Positions 16,852-25,878 of a stretch of DNA of 55,227 nt are shown here, in pieces. A program made the position numbers and the translations under genes. Within the stretch, counting starts at the first letter, position 1, and each line of letters starts with the position of its first letter. This DNA is from Clostridia bacterium. Its GTDB lineage: Bacteria; Bacillota; Clostridia; Christensenellales; UBA1242. Location: positions 1 to 55,227 of the forward strand of contig JAFQFI010000044.1 of NCBI GenBank assembly GCA_017398655.1, in the 5' to 3' direction. The notes beneath the pieces were generated by a model that was given only the letters and a program-made list of their open reading frames with translations, did not search any database and had not been told where the DNA came from.

Positions 16852-17148
16852 TTACTTATTATTTAAAATATGAGTTTTGTTTTTTGGATTAAACTTATAA
16901 ATAATAACCTTTCTTCCAATAACACCAACAACTTCGCAATTTAATGTTTGTTGCAAAGAATTGGCAACTTCTTTGGCAGACATATCACAATTTTGCAAAA
17001 TGTTAATTTTAATAAGTTCTCTTGCTGTTAAAACTTGGTCGATACCTTCTATATTTGTTTGGCTTAAACCATCTTTACCAACTTGGTAAACTGGAGATTC
17101 TACTGAAATTATTCTTTTTAAATATGCTCTATCTTTTGATGAAATCAT
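16852..17148 (-). CDS. yhbY: YhbY/CRS1-family RNA-binding protein
   Basis: This small KH-like RNA-binding protein associates with pre-50S ribosomal subunits. The 98 residues show the family pattern: an N-terminal RAYLKR helix, VYQVGKDGLSQT (the GxxG-like loop region), ARELIKINIL in the centre, and VVGVIGRKVIIYKFNP at the end. It lies 71 bases after obg on the same strand, the usual obg-yhbY pairing of Bacillota, and both act in large-subunit assembly. Confidence 0.93.
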   Translation of the reverse strand: MISSKDRAYLKRIISVESPVYQVGKDGLSQTNIEGIDQVLTARELIKINILQNCDMSAKEVANSLQQTLNCEVVGVIGRKVIIYKFNPKNKTHILNNK

Positions 17149-17219
17149 AAAATTTTCCTTTTTTTAACATTTTTCTTAGTATATACAATTTGAAAAATTT
17201 TTCAAGATAAATTTATTTT

Positions 17220-18485
17220 TTATTCTACAAACTCAAAATCAACTTTGCCAATTCTAATTGTATCGCCATCTTTAACGCCTTTTTCTTTTAACATATCTAT
17301 TACGCCATCATTTTTAAGACGCTTCCAGAAATATGAAAGAGATTCATAGTCATTAACAACAATACCACGAGAAATATTTTCTATAAAACCACCACTAATT
17401 TCATAGGTAGATTTGTCAAGTTTTTGAATGTTAATACCAGTTTTATCTTTCTTATCAAAGCCAAATTCTTCAACATCAACTGGAGTTTGTTGTGGAAGTT
17501 TTTCAAGTTCTACCCAAATTTCTTTAATTAAATCTTGAATATTTTCTCTACATAAAGCAGAAATACAAACAACTTTATGTTTTTTATTTATTTTGTGCTT
17601 AAACTCATCAACAACAAAATAATCTCTAATTTTATCTATTTTGTTTAAAACAATTATTTGAGGTAAAGACGCAAGGGTTTTATTAAATTTTTCAAGCTCT
17701 TTGTTAATAACTTGATAATCTTTATATGGGTCTCTGCCATCTGTTGAAGAAATATCAATAACATGAACAAGCATACGAGTTCTTTCTATATGCTTTAAAA
17801 ATTCATGACCTAAACCTTGACCCTCACTTGCACCTTCTATTAAGCCCGGAATATCTGCAACAACAAAACTATGATCATAATATTTAACAACACCTAAGTT
17901 TGGCGATAATGTTGTAAAATGATAATTTGCAATTTTTGGCCTTGCATTAGACACAACAGACAATAAAGTACTCTTACCTACATTAGGAAAACCAATAAGA
18001 CCAACATCTGCCAAAGTTTTTAATTCTAATATAACAGAGTGTTCTTTTGTAGTTTCTCCAGTTTGAGAAAAGTGAGGAGCTTGTCTTGTTGGAGATTTAA
18101 AGAAAGCATTACCTTTACCACCCTCTCCACCTTTTAACAAAACATAATCTTTATCTAAATAAAAAAGGTCTGCAATAATTTTTTTTGTTTCAAAATCTCT
18201 AACAATAGTGCCTTGTGGAACAGTTATTATTAAGTCCTGACCACTTTTACCATTTTTATTATTCTTTTGACCCTGCTCGCCATTTTGGGCCTTAAAATGG
18301 GTGCTATATTTAAAAGATACCAAATTATTGATATCTCTACTTACTCTAAATATAACATCTCCACCTTTACCACCGTTGCCTCCATTTGGTCCACCGTTGG
18401 CAATACCTTTTTCTCTTCTAAAAGAAATAGCACCTTTACCACCGTTGCCTGCTTTAATAAATATTCTTGCTGTATCAACAAACAT
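17220..18485 (-). CDS. obg: GTPase Obg (CgtA), 50S assembly and stress
   Basis: This essential GTPase couples nucleotide state to 50S maturation. The order is a glycine-rich Obg fold (about 1-158, with GNGGKGAISFRREKG and repeated GGNGGKGG), then the G domain (Walker A GFPNVGKSTLL, DIPGLIEGASEGQGLG, NKIDK, SALC), then a C-terminal OCT domain. I chose the ATG at 18485 (421 residues, starting MFVDTARIF) because an AAAAGGAAAAG site precedes it; the frame continues 34 codons upstream, but that part is hydrophobic and not conserved. nth lies 112 bases upstream. Confidence 0.95.
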   Translation of the reverse strand: MFVDTARIFIKAGNGGKGAISFRREKGIANGGPNGGNGGKGGDVIFRVSRDINNLVSFKYSTHFKAQNGEQGQKNNKNGKSGQDLIITVPQGTIVRDFETKKIIADLFYLDKDYVLLKGGEGGKGNAFFKSPTRQAPHFSQTGETTKEHSVILELKTLADVGLIGFPNVGKSTLLSVVSNARPKIANYHFTTLSPNLGVVKYYDHSFVVADIPGLIEGASEGQGLGHEFLKHIERTRMLVHVIDISSTDGRDPYKDYQVINKELEKFNKTLASLPQIIVLNKIDKIRDYFVVDEFKHKINKKHKVVCISALCRENIQDLIKEIWVELEKLPQQTPVDVEEFGFDKKDKTGINIQKLDKSTYEISGGFIENISRGIVVNDYESLSYFWKRLKNDGVIDMLKEKGVKDGDTIRIGKVDFEFVE

Positions 18486-18597
18486 AATAATATCTTTTCC
18501 TTTTAAATTTTTAAGTTTTACTAAAAATTTTTTAACAAATAAAATTTCAATAATTATTATAATATAAAAATAAAAAAAATTAAACAAATTTTATAGT

Positions 18598-19230
18598 TTA
18601 ATTTTTTATATTACTTTTTACATATTCACAGTAATCACACAACTCACAATTTTTACAATTAGGATTTTGAGATTTACATACATATCTACCAAATAAAACT
18701 AAAAAATGATGAAATTGTGCCCACTTATCCTTATCAACAACTTTTTGTAATGAAAGTTCACAATCCAACGGATTTTTTGCCTTTACAATACCTAATCTAT
18801 TTGAAACCCTAAAAACATGGGTATCTACGGCAATTGCCTGTTTTGAAAAACCAACTGCCATAACAACATTTGCTGTTTTTCTACCTACTCCGGCAAGCGA
18901 AGTTAATTGCTCAAATTCACTTGGAACAACACCATTAAAATTATTAACAACATCATTTGCCATTGCAATTAAATTTTTTGCTTTATTTTTATAAAAACCA
19001 CAAGAATATATCATTTTTTCAAGTTCTTCTATTTTTGCTTGTGCCAAATCTTTAATTGTTGGATATTTTTTAAATAAATCTTTTGTTATAATATTTACCC
19101 TTTTATCTGTACACCTTGCAGATAAAATAACAGCAACAATTAGTTCATAATTATTTGAAAAATCTAACTCACACTTGGCTTCACCAAATTTATTATATAA
19201 TATGTTGTATATATCTTTTGTATTTTTCAT
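18598..19230 (-). CDS. nth: Endonuclease III
   Basis: This DNA glycosylase/AP lyase removes oxidised pyrimidines. The helix-hairpin-helix LAGVGRKTA provides the catalytic lysine (K118), and D136 in AVDTHVFRV is the catalytic acid. The [4Fe-4S] loop is intact at C185, C192, C195 and C201 (C-x6-C-x2-C-x5-C). The 210 residues are the standard length. An AGAAGG site lies just before the ATG. Together with ogg and uvrAB it gives this window three DNA repair pathways for oxidative and bulky damage. Confidence 0.96.
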   Translation of the reverse strand: MKNTKDIYNILYNKFGEAKCELDFSNNYELIVAVILSARCTDKRVNIITKDLFKKYPTIKDLAQAKIEELEKMIYSCGFYKNKAKNLIAMANDVVNNFNGVVPSEFEQLTSLAGVGRKTANVVMAVGFSKQAIAVDTHVFRVSNRLGIVKAKNPLDCELSLQKVVDKDKWAQFHHFLVLFGRYVCKSQNPNCKNCELCDYCEYVKSNIKN

Positions 19231-19303
19231 ATTACCTTCTTTTAACTTTTTTATTATATCACATTTTTTAAATTAAATATATTTTTATACTTAAAATTAA
19301 AAT

Positions 19304-19549
19304 TTATATTTTAATATATTCATTATTATCGGAATAATAAATACCGGCAAAGGTGTAAAATTGTCTTCTATTTAATATTTCACGCGCAATAATTAAGCTT
19401 GATTTTTCAATTTTTGCAGATATTCCACAAGAAACTGACAATTGCCTTGGTGTATTAACAAATGCTGTTTTATAACCATAAGAAGATAATAAATTTGCAA
19501 ATTTCATTGTTTCACTTCTTGACCTAAAAACAACTAAATAATATGTCAT
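19304..19549 (-). CDS. DUF3343 family protein, putative Se/S carrier
   Basis: This is a small protein of 81 residues with a conserved cysteine (C41 in SVSCGISAKI) that suits the DUF3343 family, often named a putative selenium or sulfur carrier. The N-terminus TYYLVVFRSRSETMKFANLL and the block after the cysteine match the family pattern as I know it. It is transcribed divergently from a cysteine desulfurase 85 bases away. That arrangement suggests the desulfurase could load the cysteine with persulfide. No selD, selA or molybdenum hydroxylase is in the window, so a selenium role cannot be shown. Confidence 0.75.
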   Translation of the reverse strand: MTYYLVVFRSRSETMKFANLLSSYGYKTAFVNTPRQLSVSCGISAKIEKSSLIIAREILNRRQFYTFAGIYYSDNNEYIKI

Positions 19550-19634
19550 AAAAAATCTTCCTTTAACACAAAAACTAATTCAATACAATATATTAAATAA
19601 AAAGATATTTTGTTTTTAATAGGAATAATTAATT

Positions 19635-20777
19635 ATGAAAAAACTAATTTATTTTGATAATGCCGCAACAAGCAATTTTAAACCTAAATGCGTAATAAAA
19701 TCTTTTATAAATTCAATTAAAAAAAGTGCCAACCCCGGAAGAAGTGGTCATAAATTAAGCATAAAAAATGCTTATGAAATTTGGAATACACGAGAACTAA
19801 TTTCAAAACATTTTGGTTGTATAGAACCAGAAAATGTTATTTTTACAAAAAATTGCACAGAAGCTTTAAATATAGTAATTTTAGGAACATTAAAAATTGG
19901 AGGTAATATAATTGCAAGCTGTTTTGAACACAACTCTGTTTTAAGACCATTAACCGAACTTGCAAAAAAAGAAAAAATTACTCTTACAATTATTTACCCA
20001 AACAATAATAATTATATAACCGATACAGATGTAGAAAAAGCAATAAATAAAAATACTTATTTGGTATGTGTAAATTCTGTATCAAATGTAACAGGAAATA
20101 AAAATGAAATTGAAAAAATTGGTTTATTGTGTAAGCAACACAACTTATTATTTTTAGTAGACAATGCACAAGGAAGTGGACATATTAAAATTAATATGAA
20201 TAAAAGCAATATCAACTATTTAACTTTTGCTGGACATAAAGGTTTTTTATCTCCTCAAGGCATTGGTGGATTATGTATAAATTCAAACAAAATCCCTTTA
20301 CCCATTTTATATGGTGGAACTGGAACAGAATCAAACAATTTATACCAACCCATTAATTTACCAGAAAGATTAGAAAGTGGGACTTTGGCAAGTCAGAATA
20401 TAATTTCATTAAAAAGTGGTGTAAAATATGTAGAAAAAAATTTTGTTAAAAACAAAGTTAAAGTGGAAAAATTAACTAAATATTTATATGAAAATTTAAA
20501 AACTATAGAAAAAGTTTGTTTTTATTGCAAACCAAATTTTGAAAGTGGCATAATCAGCTTTAACATAAAAAATTGTGATAGTATAGAAATTGCTAATTAT
20601 TTAGACGAAAAGTACAATATCGCAGTGCGTGGTGGTTTACATTGTGCCCCTCTAACCCATAAGTTTTTAAACACAACAAATATTGGTTTAATAAGAATTA
20701 GTTTGAATTTTAAAAACACAAAAAAAGAAATTAACATTTTAATTAAAGCCCTAAAAGAATATAAAAAAACCGACTAA
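19635..20777 (+). CDS. Cysteine desulfurase family protein (aminotransferase class V)
   Basis: This PLP enzyme takes sulfur from cysteine as a persulfide. The N-terminus YFDNAATSNFKP is typical. The PLP lysine is K202 in TFAGHKGFLSPQG, and the reactive cysteine is C337 in VRGGLHCAPLTHK, the arrangement of the EF2568-like (TIGR01977) branch rather than of IscS/NifS. It has 380 residues. An AGGAATAATTAATT leader gives a weak site before the ATG. Divergent to it is the DUF3343 gene, a partner known from sulfur/selenium clusters. The stop lies within the stem of a terminator shared with the next gene. Confidence 0.9.
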   Translation: MKKLIYFDNAATSNFKPKCVIKSFINSIKKSANPGRSGHKLSIKNAYEIWNTRELISKHFGCIEPENVIFTKNCTEALNIVILGTLKIGGNIIASCFEHNSVLRPLTELAKKEKITLTIIYPNNNNYITDTDVEKAINKNTYLVCVNSVSNVTGNKNEIEKIGLLCKQHNLLFLVDNAQGSGHIKINMNKSNINYLTFAGHKGFLSPQGIGGLCINSNKIPLPILYGGTGTESNNLYQPINLPERLESGTLASQNIISLKSGVKYVEKNFVKNKVKVEKLTKYLYENLKTIEKVCFYCKPNFESGIISFNIKNCDSIEIANYLDEKYNIAVRGGLHCAPLTHKFLNTTNIGLIRISLNFKNTKKEINILIKALKEYKKTD

Positions 20778-20794
20778 AATTAGTCAGTTTTTTT
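20764..20794. terminator. Bidirectional terminator at the end of the desulfurase gene
   Basis: The stem AAAAAACCGACTAA / TTAGTCAGTTTTTT (one mismatch) includes the last codons and stop of the desulfurase and serves the converging gene too. Confidence 0.8.
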
Positions 20795-20798
20795 AAAT

Positions 20799-21818
20799 TT
20801 ATTCTTGAACTGTTGTAGTAGTATCTACTGTAGATGATTGTGTATCAACCCCAACAGGTTCTGGTTTAATAAATCTTGCTTGACATTTAAATTGGCTAAT
20901 AGCTGTAAGTAAAACATCATCAGAACCTGATAAATATTCGCTACCATCTCTACCAATTTGAACTGCACAACCAGTTTTAATAACATTTTTATCGTCAACT
21001 GTTGTAATTAATTCTGCAGGAACATTATCTTCTGATACAGAAATTTCTCTTTTTGTTCCCGGTATAATTTGACCTTTTTGGTTTACATTGCATTCATAAC
21101 CATCTTGAGCAATAAAAACTTCACCATTTTGATCTATTTTATAATCGAGTGATGTTGCTGCAATTGCAAGTGGTGATTCTTGAATACCATTTTTTGAAGC
21201 AATCATACATGAACAACCTTCAAAAATAACGCCTTGGTCTTCTTTAGATTGAGCAATTTTTTGTCTTAAACTTCTTAACATAGCAGGACGCTCTTCAGAA
21301 TCTGCAAAAACAGAAGTTGGCATAACTACTGAAGTTAACCTTTCTTTCATTTTTCCATTTTCTTCAAAGTTTACACTTCTCTTTTGGTCTCTTGAAAAAG
21401 CAATAGTATGTTCTCCAATAACAATAACAGAAGAATCAACTTCACCTATTTTATCTTTTTGATTCATAATAACAACAGGTGTTTTATCTTTGTATCCATC
21501 TGTGTAAGTTTGAAGCATACGCAACATTAAATCTCTTGGTAATGCTCTTACAGATTCGTTTCCAATTGATCTGCTATAAAATTTTGGAATAAAAGGCATA
21601 AGACCTTCTGCGAGAACTTCTCCTTTAGATTTACCAGTTAAGCCAGTATCAACACTTGTTGTAGCAAAGAATTCACATTCCCTACCAGCAACAGCAAAAA
21701 TTCTTGAAATATCAGGATTTCCTAATTTTGCGATACCTTTTGAAGAAATAGGTTCTATATTAGGATTTGATGGTTTTAATTGTGAAAGTTTTGTTCTAAC
21801 ACTTTTTGTAATACTCAT
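20799..21818 (-). CDS. Soluble protein of unknown function (339 residues)
   Basis: I do not recognise this family. There is no signal peptide or membrane segment. The start ATG has an AGGAG site. The sequence is balanced and less AT-biased than the nearby orphan genes, with beta-rich blocks (DSSVIVIGEHTIAFSRD, GVIFEGCSCMIASKNGI, GEVFIAQDGYECN) and a low-complexity Thr/Ser/Val tail (TVDTTTTVQE). Five cysteines are scattered without a metal-binding pattern. It is flanked by a desulfurase on the other strand and ppdK upstream on the same strand, from which a strong terminator separates it, so it appears to be a single-gene unit. Confidence 0.8.
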   Translation of the reverse strand: MSITKSVRTKLSQLKPSNPNIEPISSKGIAKLGNPDISRIFAVAGRECEFFATTSVDTGLTGKSKGEVLAEGLMPFIPKFYSRSIGNESVRALPRDLMLRMLQTYTDGYKDKTPVVIMNQKDKIGEVDSSVIVIGEHTIAFSRDQKRSVNFEENGKMKERLTSVVMPTSVFADSEERPAMLRSLRQKIAQSKEDQGVIFEGCSCMIASKNGIQESPLAIAATSLDYKIDQNGEVFIAQDGYECNVNQKGQIIPGTKREISVSEDNVPAELITTVDDKNVIKTGCAVQIGRDGSEYLSGSDDVLLTAISQFKCQARFIKPEPVGVDTQSSTVDTTTTVQE

Positions 21819-21921
21819 TTTTAAAAATCTCCTTTTTTAATTATAAAATATAGTATAACTAATGTCAATAATGCAAAAAATACAAATTTATTTTTACAAT
21901 ACTTATAATAAAATTTTAACA

Positions 21922-21962
21922 AAAAAAAGAACTAACTTTGGTGGTAAGTTAGTTCTTTTTAT
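21922..21962 (-). terminator. Strong terminator after ppdK
   Basis: The perfect stem AAAAAGAACTAACTT / AAGTTAGTTCTTTTT has a seven-base loop and runs into a T tract on the minus strand. It separates ppdK from the next minus-strand gene. Confidence 0.85.
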
Positions 21963-22012
21963 TTATTTTATAATTAAGTTTCTCTGGTAAAAACCTAATT
22001 AATATTTAGCAA

Positions 22013-24649
22013 TTATTTTCTTGGATTTTTAATGTTTGCTTGAGCAGCAGCAAGTCTTGCAATTGGAACTCTGTATGGTGAGCAAGAAACATATGTTAAA
22101 CCAATTCTATGGCAGAAATCGATTGAAGATGGGTCTCCACCGTGTTCACCACAAATACCAAGTTTAATATCTTTTCTTGTTTCTTTACCAAGTTTAACAG
22201 CCATTTCCATAAGTTTGCCAACACCGTTTTGGTCAAGTCTTGCAAATGGATCTGATTCATAAATTTTCTTTTGATAGTATGAATCTAAGAATTTGCCAGC
22301 ATCATCACGGCTGAAACCAAATGTCATTTGTGTTAAGTCATTTGTACCAAATGAGAAATATTCTGCTTCTTTAGCAATTTCGTCTGCAAGAACAGCAGCA
22401 CGAGGAATTTCAATCATTGTTCCAACTTTGTATTCCATTTTGATACCTGATTCTTTAATAAGAGCGTCTGCAGTATCAACAACAAGTTTTTTAACATAAG
22501 CAAGTTCTTTAACTTCGCCTACAAGTGGAATCATAATTTCTGGAACAGTATTCCAATCTGGATGTCTCTTTGTAACAGCAATAGCAGCTTTAATAACAGC
22601 TTTTGTTTGCATTACTGCAATTTCTGGATATGTTACAGCAAGTCTGCAGCCACGGTGACCCATCATTGGGTTAAATTCGTGAAGAGATGCAATAATTTGT
22701 TTAACATCTTCTACAGTTTTGCCTTGAGCGTTTGCTAATTCTTTAATATCAGCTTCTGCAGTAGGAACAAATTCATGTAGAGGTGGATCAAGGAATCTGA
22801 TATTAACTGGAGCGCCTTCCAATGCTTCATATAATTTTTCAAAATCACCTTGTTGCATTGGTTCTAATTTAGCAAGTGCTTTTTCTCTTTGTTCAACAGT
22901 ATCTGAACAAATCATTTCTCTAATAGCAGCAATTCTGTCTGGTTCAAAGAACATATGTTCTGTACGGCAAAGACCAATGCCCTCTGCACCAAATTCTCTT
23001 GCTTGTTTTGCATCAGCAGGAGTATCAGCATTTGTTCTTACAGCCATTGCTTTATATTTGTTAGCCCATTCCATAATTCTACCGAATTCACCATCATTAG
23101 TGTTTGCTGGAATAGTTTTGATTGCTTCACCATAAATCTTACCAGTAGAACCATCAAGAGAAATAACATCTCCTTCTTTATATACTCTACCGTTAAGAGT
23201 GAATTTTTTGTTTTCTTCGTCCATTTTGATATCGCCACAACCTGAAACGCAGCAAGTTCCCATACCACGAGCAACAACAGCAGCGTGAGATGTCATACCA
23301 CCACGAACAGTTAAGATACCTTGTGAATAATGCATACCTTCGATATCTTCTGGAGATGTTTCAAGTCTAACTAAGATAACTTTTTCTTTGTTTTTGCCAT
23401 GTTCAACAGCATCTTCTGCTGTGAAAACGATAGCACCACAAGCAGCACCCGGAGAAGCAGCTAAAGCTTGAGCAACTGGAGTTGCTTTTTTAAGAGCAGC
23501 TGGATCAAATTGTGGGTGTAATAATGAATCCAAACTCTTTGGATCGATTTGCATAAGAGCTTCTTCTTCAGAAATCATGCCTTCATCAACTAAATCGCAA
23601 GCGATTTTGATAGCAGCACGAGCTGTTCTCTTACCATTTCTTGTTTGAAGCATATATAATTTTTTATCTTCAATTGTAAATTCCATATCTTGCATATCTC
23701 TGTAGTGATTTTCCAAAGTTTTGCAGATTTCTTGGAATTGTGTATAAACTTCTGGCATAACTTCAGCCATTTTTGCAATAGGCATTGGAGTTCTAACACC
23801 AGCAACAACATCTTCACCTTGTGCGTTCATTAAGAATTCGCCCATTAATTTCTTTTCACCAGTTGCAGGATCACGAGTGAAAGCAACACCTGTACCTGAT
23901 GTTTCGCCCATATTACCAAAAGCCATCATTTGTACATTAACTGCAGTACCCCAGCTGTATGGAATATCATTTTGCATTCTGTAGTAGTTTGCTCTTGGGT
24001 TATCCCATGAACGGAAAACAGCTTTGATAGCTCCCATAAGTTGTTCTTTTGGATCATTAGGGAAATCTGAACCGATTTTTGCTTTGTATTCTGCTTTAAA
24101 TTGATTTGCAAGTTCTGCTAAATCTTCTGCAGTAAGATCAACATCTTGTGTAACGCCTTTCTTTTCTTTCATTTCGTCGATAAGTTGTTCGAAGTATTTT
24201 TTACCAACTTCCATAACAACATCACTGTACATTTGGATAAATCTTCTGTAGCAGTCCCATGCCCATCTTGGATTACCTGATTTTTTTGCAATAACATTTA
24301 CAACTTCTTCATTTAAACCAAGGTTTAAGATTGTATCCATCATACCAGGCATTGATGCTCTTGCACCACTTCTTACTGATACGAGTAATGGATTTTCTTT
24401 ATCACCAAATTTTTTGCCAGTGATTTCTTCCATTTTGCCGATGTATTCCATAATTTGTGCTTGGATTTCATCGTTAATTTGCCTGCCATCTTCATAATAT
24501 TGTGTGCAAGCTTCTGTTGAGATTGTAAAACCTTGAGGAACTGGAAGACCTAAGTTAGTCATTTCTGCTAAGTTAGCACCTTTTCCACCAAGGATTTCTC
24601 TCATTTTAGCATTGCCTTCGCTAAATAAATATAAATATTTTTTTGCCAT
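22013..24649 (-). CDS. ppdK: Pyruvate, phosphate dikinase
   Basis: It interconverts pyruvate, ATP and phosphate with phosphoenolpyruvate, AMP and diphosphate, and in anaerobes often serves glycolysis. The 878 residues are full length. The N-terminal nucleotide domain has GGKGANLAEM and SVRSGARASMPGMMDT, the phosphohistidine domain has GGMTSHAAVVARGMG with the carrier histidine, and the C-terminal PEP domain has GTMIEIPRAA, FSFGTNDLTQM and GICGEHGGDP. Sampled lines have nearly 40% G+C and more CGT/GCT codons than the neighbours, fitting a highly expressed gene. A near-consensus promoter and an AAGGAG site precede it, and a strong terminator follows. Confidence 0.97.
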   Translation of the reverse strand: MAKKYLYLFSEGNAKMREILGGKGANLAEMTNLGLPVPQGFTISTEACTQYYEDGRQINDEIQAQIMEYIGKMEEITGKKFGDKENPLLVSVRSGARASMPGMMDTILNLGLNEEVVNVIAKKSGNPRWAWDCYRRFIQMYSDVVMEVGKKYFEQLIDEMKEKKGVTQDVDLTAEDLAELANQFKAEYKAKIGSDFPNDPKEQLMGAIKAVFRSWDNPRANYYRMQNDIPYSWGTAVNVQMMAFGNMGETSGTGVAFTRDPATGEKKLMGEFLMNAQGEDVVAGVRTPMPIAKMAEVMPEVYTQFQEICKTLENHYRDMQDMEFTIEDKKLYMLQTRNGKRTARAAIKIACDLVDEGMISEEEALMQIDPKSLDSLLHPQFDPAALKKATPVAQALAASPGAACGAIVFTAEDAVEHGKNKEKVILVRLETSPEDIEGMHYSQGILTVRGGMTSHAAVVARGMGTCCVSGCGDIKMDEENKKFTLNGRVYKEGDVISLDGSTGKIYGEAIKTIPANTNDGEFGRIMEWANKYKAMAVRTNADTPADAKQAREFGAEGIGLCRTEHMFFEPDRIAAIREMICSDTVEQREKALAKLEPMQQGDFEKLYEALEGAPVNIRFLDPPLHEFVPTAEADIKELANAQGKTVEDVKQIIASLHEFNPMMGHRGCRLAVTYPEIAVMQTKAVIKAAIAVTKRHPDWNTVPEIMIPLVGEVKELAYVKKLVVDTADALIKESGIKMEYKVGTMIEIPRAAVLADEIAKEAEYFSFGTNDLTQMTFGFSRDDAGKFLDSYYQKKIYESDPFARLDQNGVGKLMEMAVKLGKETRKDIKLGICGEHGGDPSSIDFCHRIGLTYVSCSPYRVPIARLAAAQANIKNPRK

Positions 24650-24688
24650 ACTAAAATAACGCTCCTTAAAAAAATTTTGTACGCAGCA

Positions 24689-24717
24689 ATTTTATAACAT
24701 AAACGAAAATAAATCAA
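24689..24717 (-). promoter_or_regulatory. Promoter of ppdK
   Basis: On the minus strand TTGATT (24712-24717), a 17-base spacer and TAAAAT (24689-24694) give a start about 30 bases before the ATG, with AAGGAG in between. Confidence 0.7.
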
Positions 24718-24788
24718 GAATTTTTTATAATTGTTTTTAAGTTTTATTAAATATTCCACATATTACAAAAAGTTATCCCCATAATAAA

Positions 24789-24822
24789 AGAATTGTAACC
24801 TTTAAATAAAGATTACAATTCT
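24789..24822 (-). terminator. Terminator overlapping the end of recO
   Basis: The stem AGAATTGTAATCTTT / AAAGGTTACAATTCT (one G-T pair) includes the last recO codons and is followed by TTTTATT on the minus strand. Confidence 0.7.
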
Positions 24823-25532
24823 ATTGAATTTAATTTTATATCAAATTTAAAATTTATATTTTTTGTTAAAAGCTTTAAGGTTTTATCTAATATAAGTGAA
24901 GAAAACTTAACAGTTGAAAGTTTATCATAATCACAACCCGATAATATTTTTAAAGCAGAAAAAACCGATTTTTCAAGTTCTATAGAATCAAAATTTTTGC
25001 AAGCACTACATAGAACTTCTCCCCTATTTAAATCAAAGTATAGGTCCCCAACAAGAGGAGTTTTACAATTTGAACATTTGTTTAAATTAATGTTAAAACC
25101 TTCATAGTTAATTATGTTTAATATAAATTTACTTAATATAAGTCGGCAATCTGAAGAACTATAACTCATTTGTTGCAAACATTTTAAACAGTCAATAAAT
25201 ATGTTTACATATTCTTGATTTTCGGCACAAATTTTATCTACAATCTCTAAAACACAAAAAGCATAACTAAATTTATCTATATCAAGTGTTAAATTATAAA
25301 AATTTTCAATTTCATTAACGCCGGTTAAAACATACCCTGCTTTACTTTCTACAAGCTCGAAATCAGCAAAACAAAAACTTTGGCAAAAGGCCTTTAATTT
25401 TGAAGAAGGTTTTTTAACACCCCTTGCTTTTACCAAAATTTTGCCCTTTTCCAAAGTTAAAATTGTTATTAGTTTATCACTATCTTTATAATCTTTTGTT
25501 TTTAAAACAATACCTTTTACTGCTGTATCCAC
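24813..25532 (-). CDS. recO: DNA repair protein RecO
   Basis: It loads RecA on SSB-coated single strands in the RecFOR pathway. The N-terminal OB fold has VKGIVLKTKDYKDSDKLITILT and the GKILVKARGVKKP segment. The central helical domain follows, and a four-cysteine zinc finger lies at CSNCKTPL and LCSACKNF. The length, 239 residues, is typical. It is the distal gene of the era region: the era-x-recO order is conserved in Bacillota, with a short gene in between, as here. Confidence 0.93.
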   Translation of the reverse strand: MDTAVKGIVLKTKDYKDSDKLITILTLEKGKILVKARGVKKPSSKLKAFCQSFCFADFELVESKAGYVLTGVNEIENFYNLTLDIDKFSYAFCVLEIVDKICAENQEYVNIFIDCLKCLQQMSYSSSDCRLILSKFILNIINYEGFNINLNKCSNCKTPLVGDLYFDLNRGEVLCSACKNFDSIELEKSVFSALKILSGCDYDKLSTVKFSSLILDKTLKLLTKNINFKFDIKLNSIEL

Positions 25533-25570
25533 TTTGTTTTTCTTTTATTTTTTAATTTTAGAATAAAAAC

Positions 25571-25595
25571 CAAAGCGCATTTTTACATGCACTTA
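25571..25595 (-). terminator. Weak terminator before recO
   Basis: The stem AAGTGCAT / ATGCGCTT (one mismatch) is followed by GGTTTTTATT on the minus strand, between the 64-residue gene and recO. Confidence 0.45.
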
Positions 25596-25616
25596 AATCT
25601 GTTTATTTTTTGTTTA

Positions 25617-25811
25617 TTATGCTTCTGGAACAGAAGTTACATTTTGTTGCTGAGCCATTTTCATAGCTGGTTCATAAATAATTGTATTAAAACTTTCTTC
25701 ATGTGCAGAAAGTAAAATTGCCAAGTCATCTAACTTATAATTTCCAGTTGCCTCAGCCAAATAATTACAAGCTTTTGCCAAATTATTTGGGTTTAAGTAT
25801 TTTTCGCTCAT
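25617..25811 (-). CDS. Small protein of unknown function in the era-recO gap
   Basis: The 64 residues are acidic and mostly helical (LAKACNYLAEATGNYKLDDLAILLSAHEESFN), ending in a QQQNVTSVPEA tail. A GTGAGGTGA site precedes the ATG. There is no membrane segment and no cysteine pair. The position matches that of yqzL of Bacillus, a short gene between era and recO, but I see no sequence resemblance, so it is left unnamed. It starts 67 bases after era on the same strand and is probably cotranscribed with the yqfC-era genes. Confidence 0.7.
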   Translation of the reverse strand: MSEKYLNPNNLAKACNYLAEATGNYKLDDLAILLSAHEESFNTIIYEPAMKMAQQQNVTSVPEA

Positions 25812-25878
25812 ATCTATTCACCTCACAAGGTTATTTGATATTTTTAGAATATGCAATTTTTTGAGATTTATTCCTTAT

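Noticed and set aside
18486..18587. N-terminal extension of Obg by 34 codons
   Set aside because: The extension is AT-driven hydrophobic sequence, the family starts at MFVDTARIF, and an AAAAGGAAAAG site precedes that ATG.
22293..23817. Several overlapping frames on both strands inside ppdK
   Set aside because: They are shadows of the full-length dikinase, whose own frame is conserved throughout.
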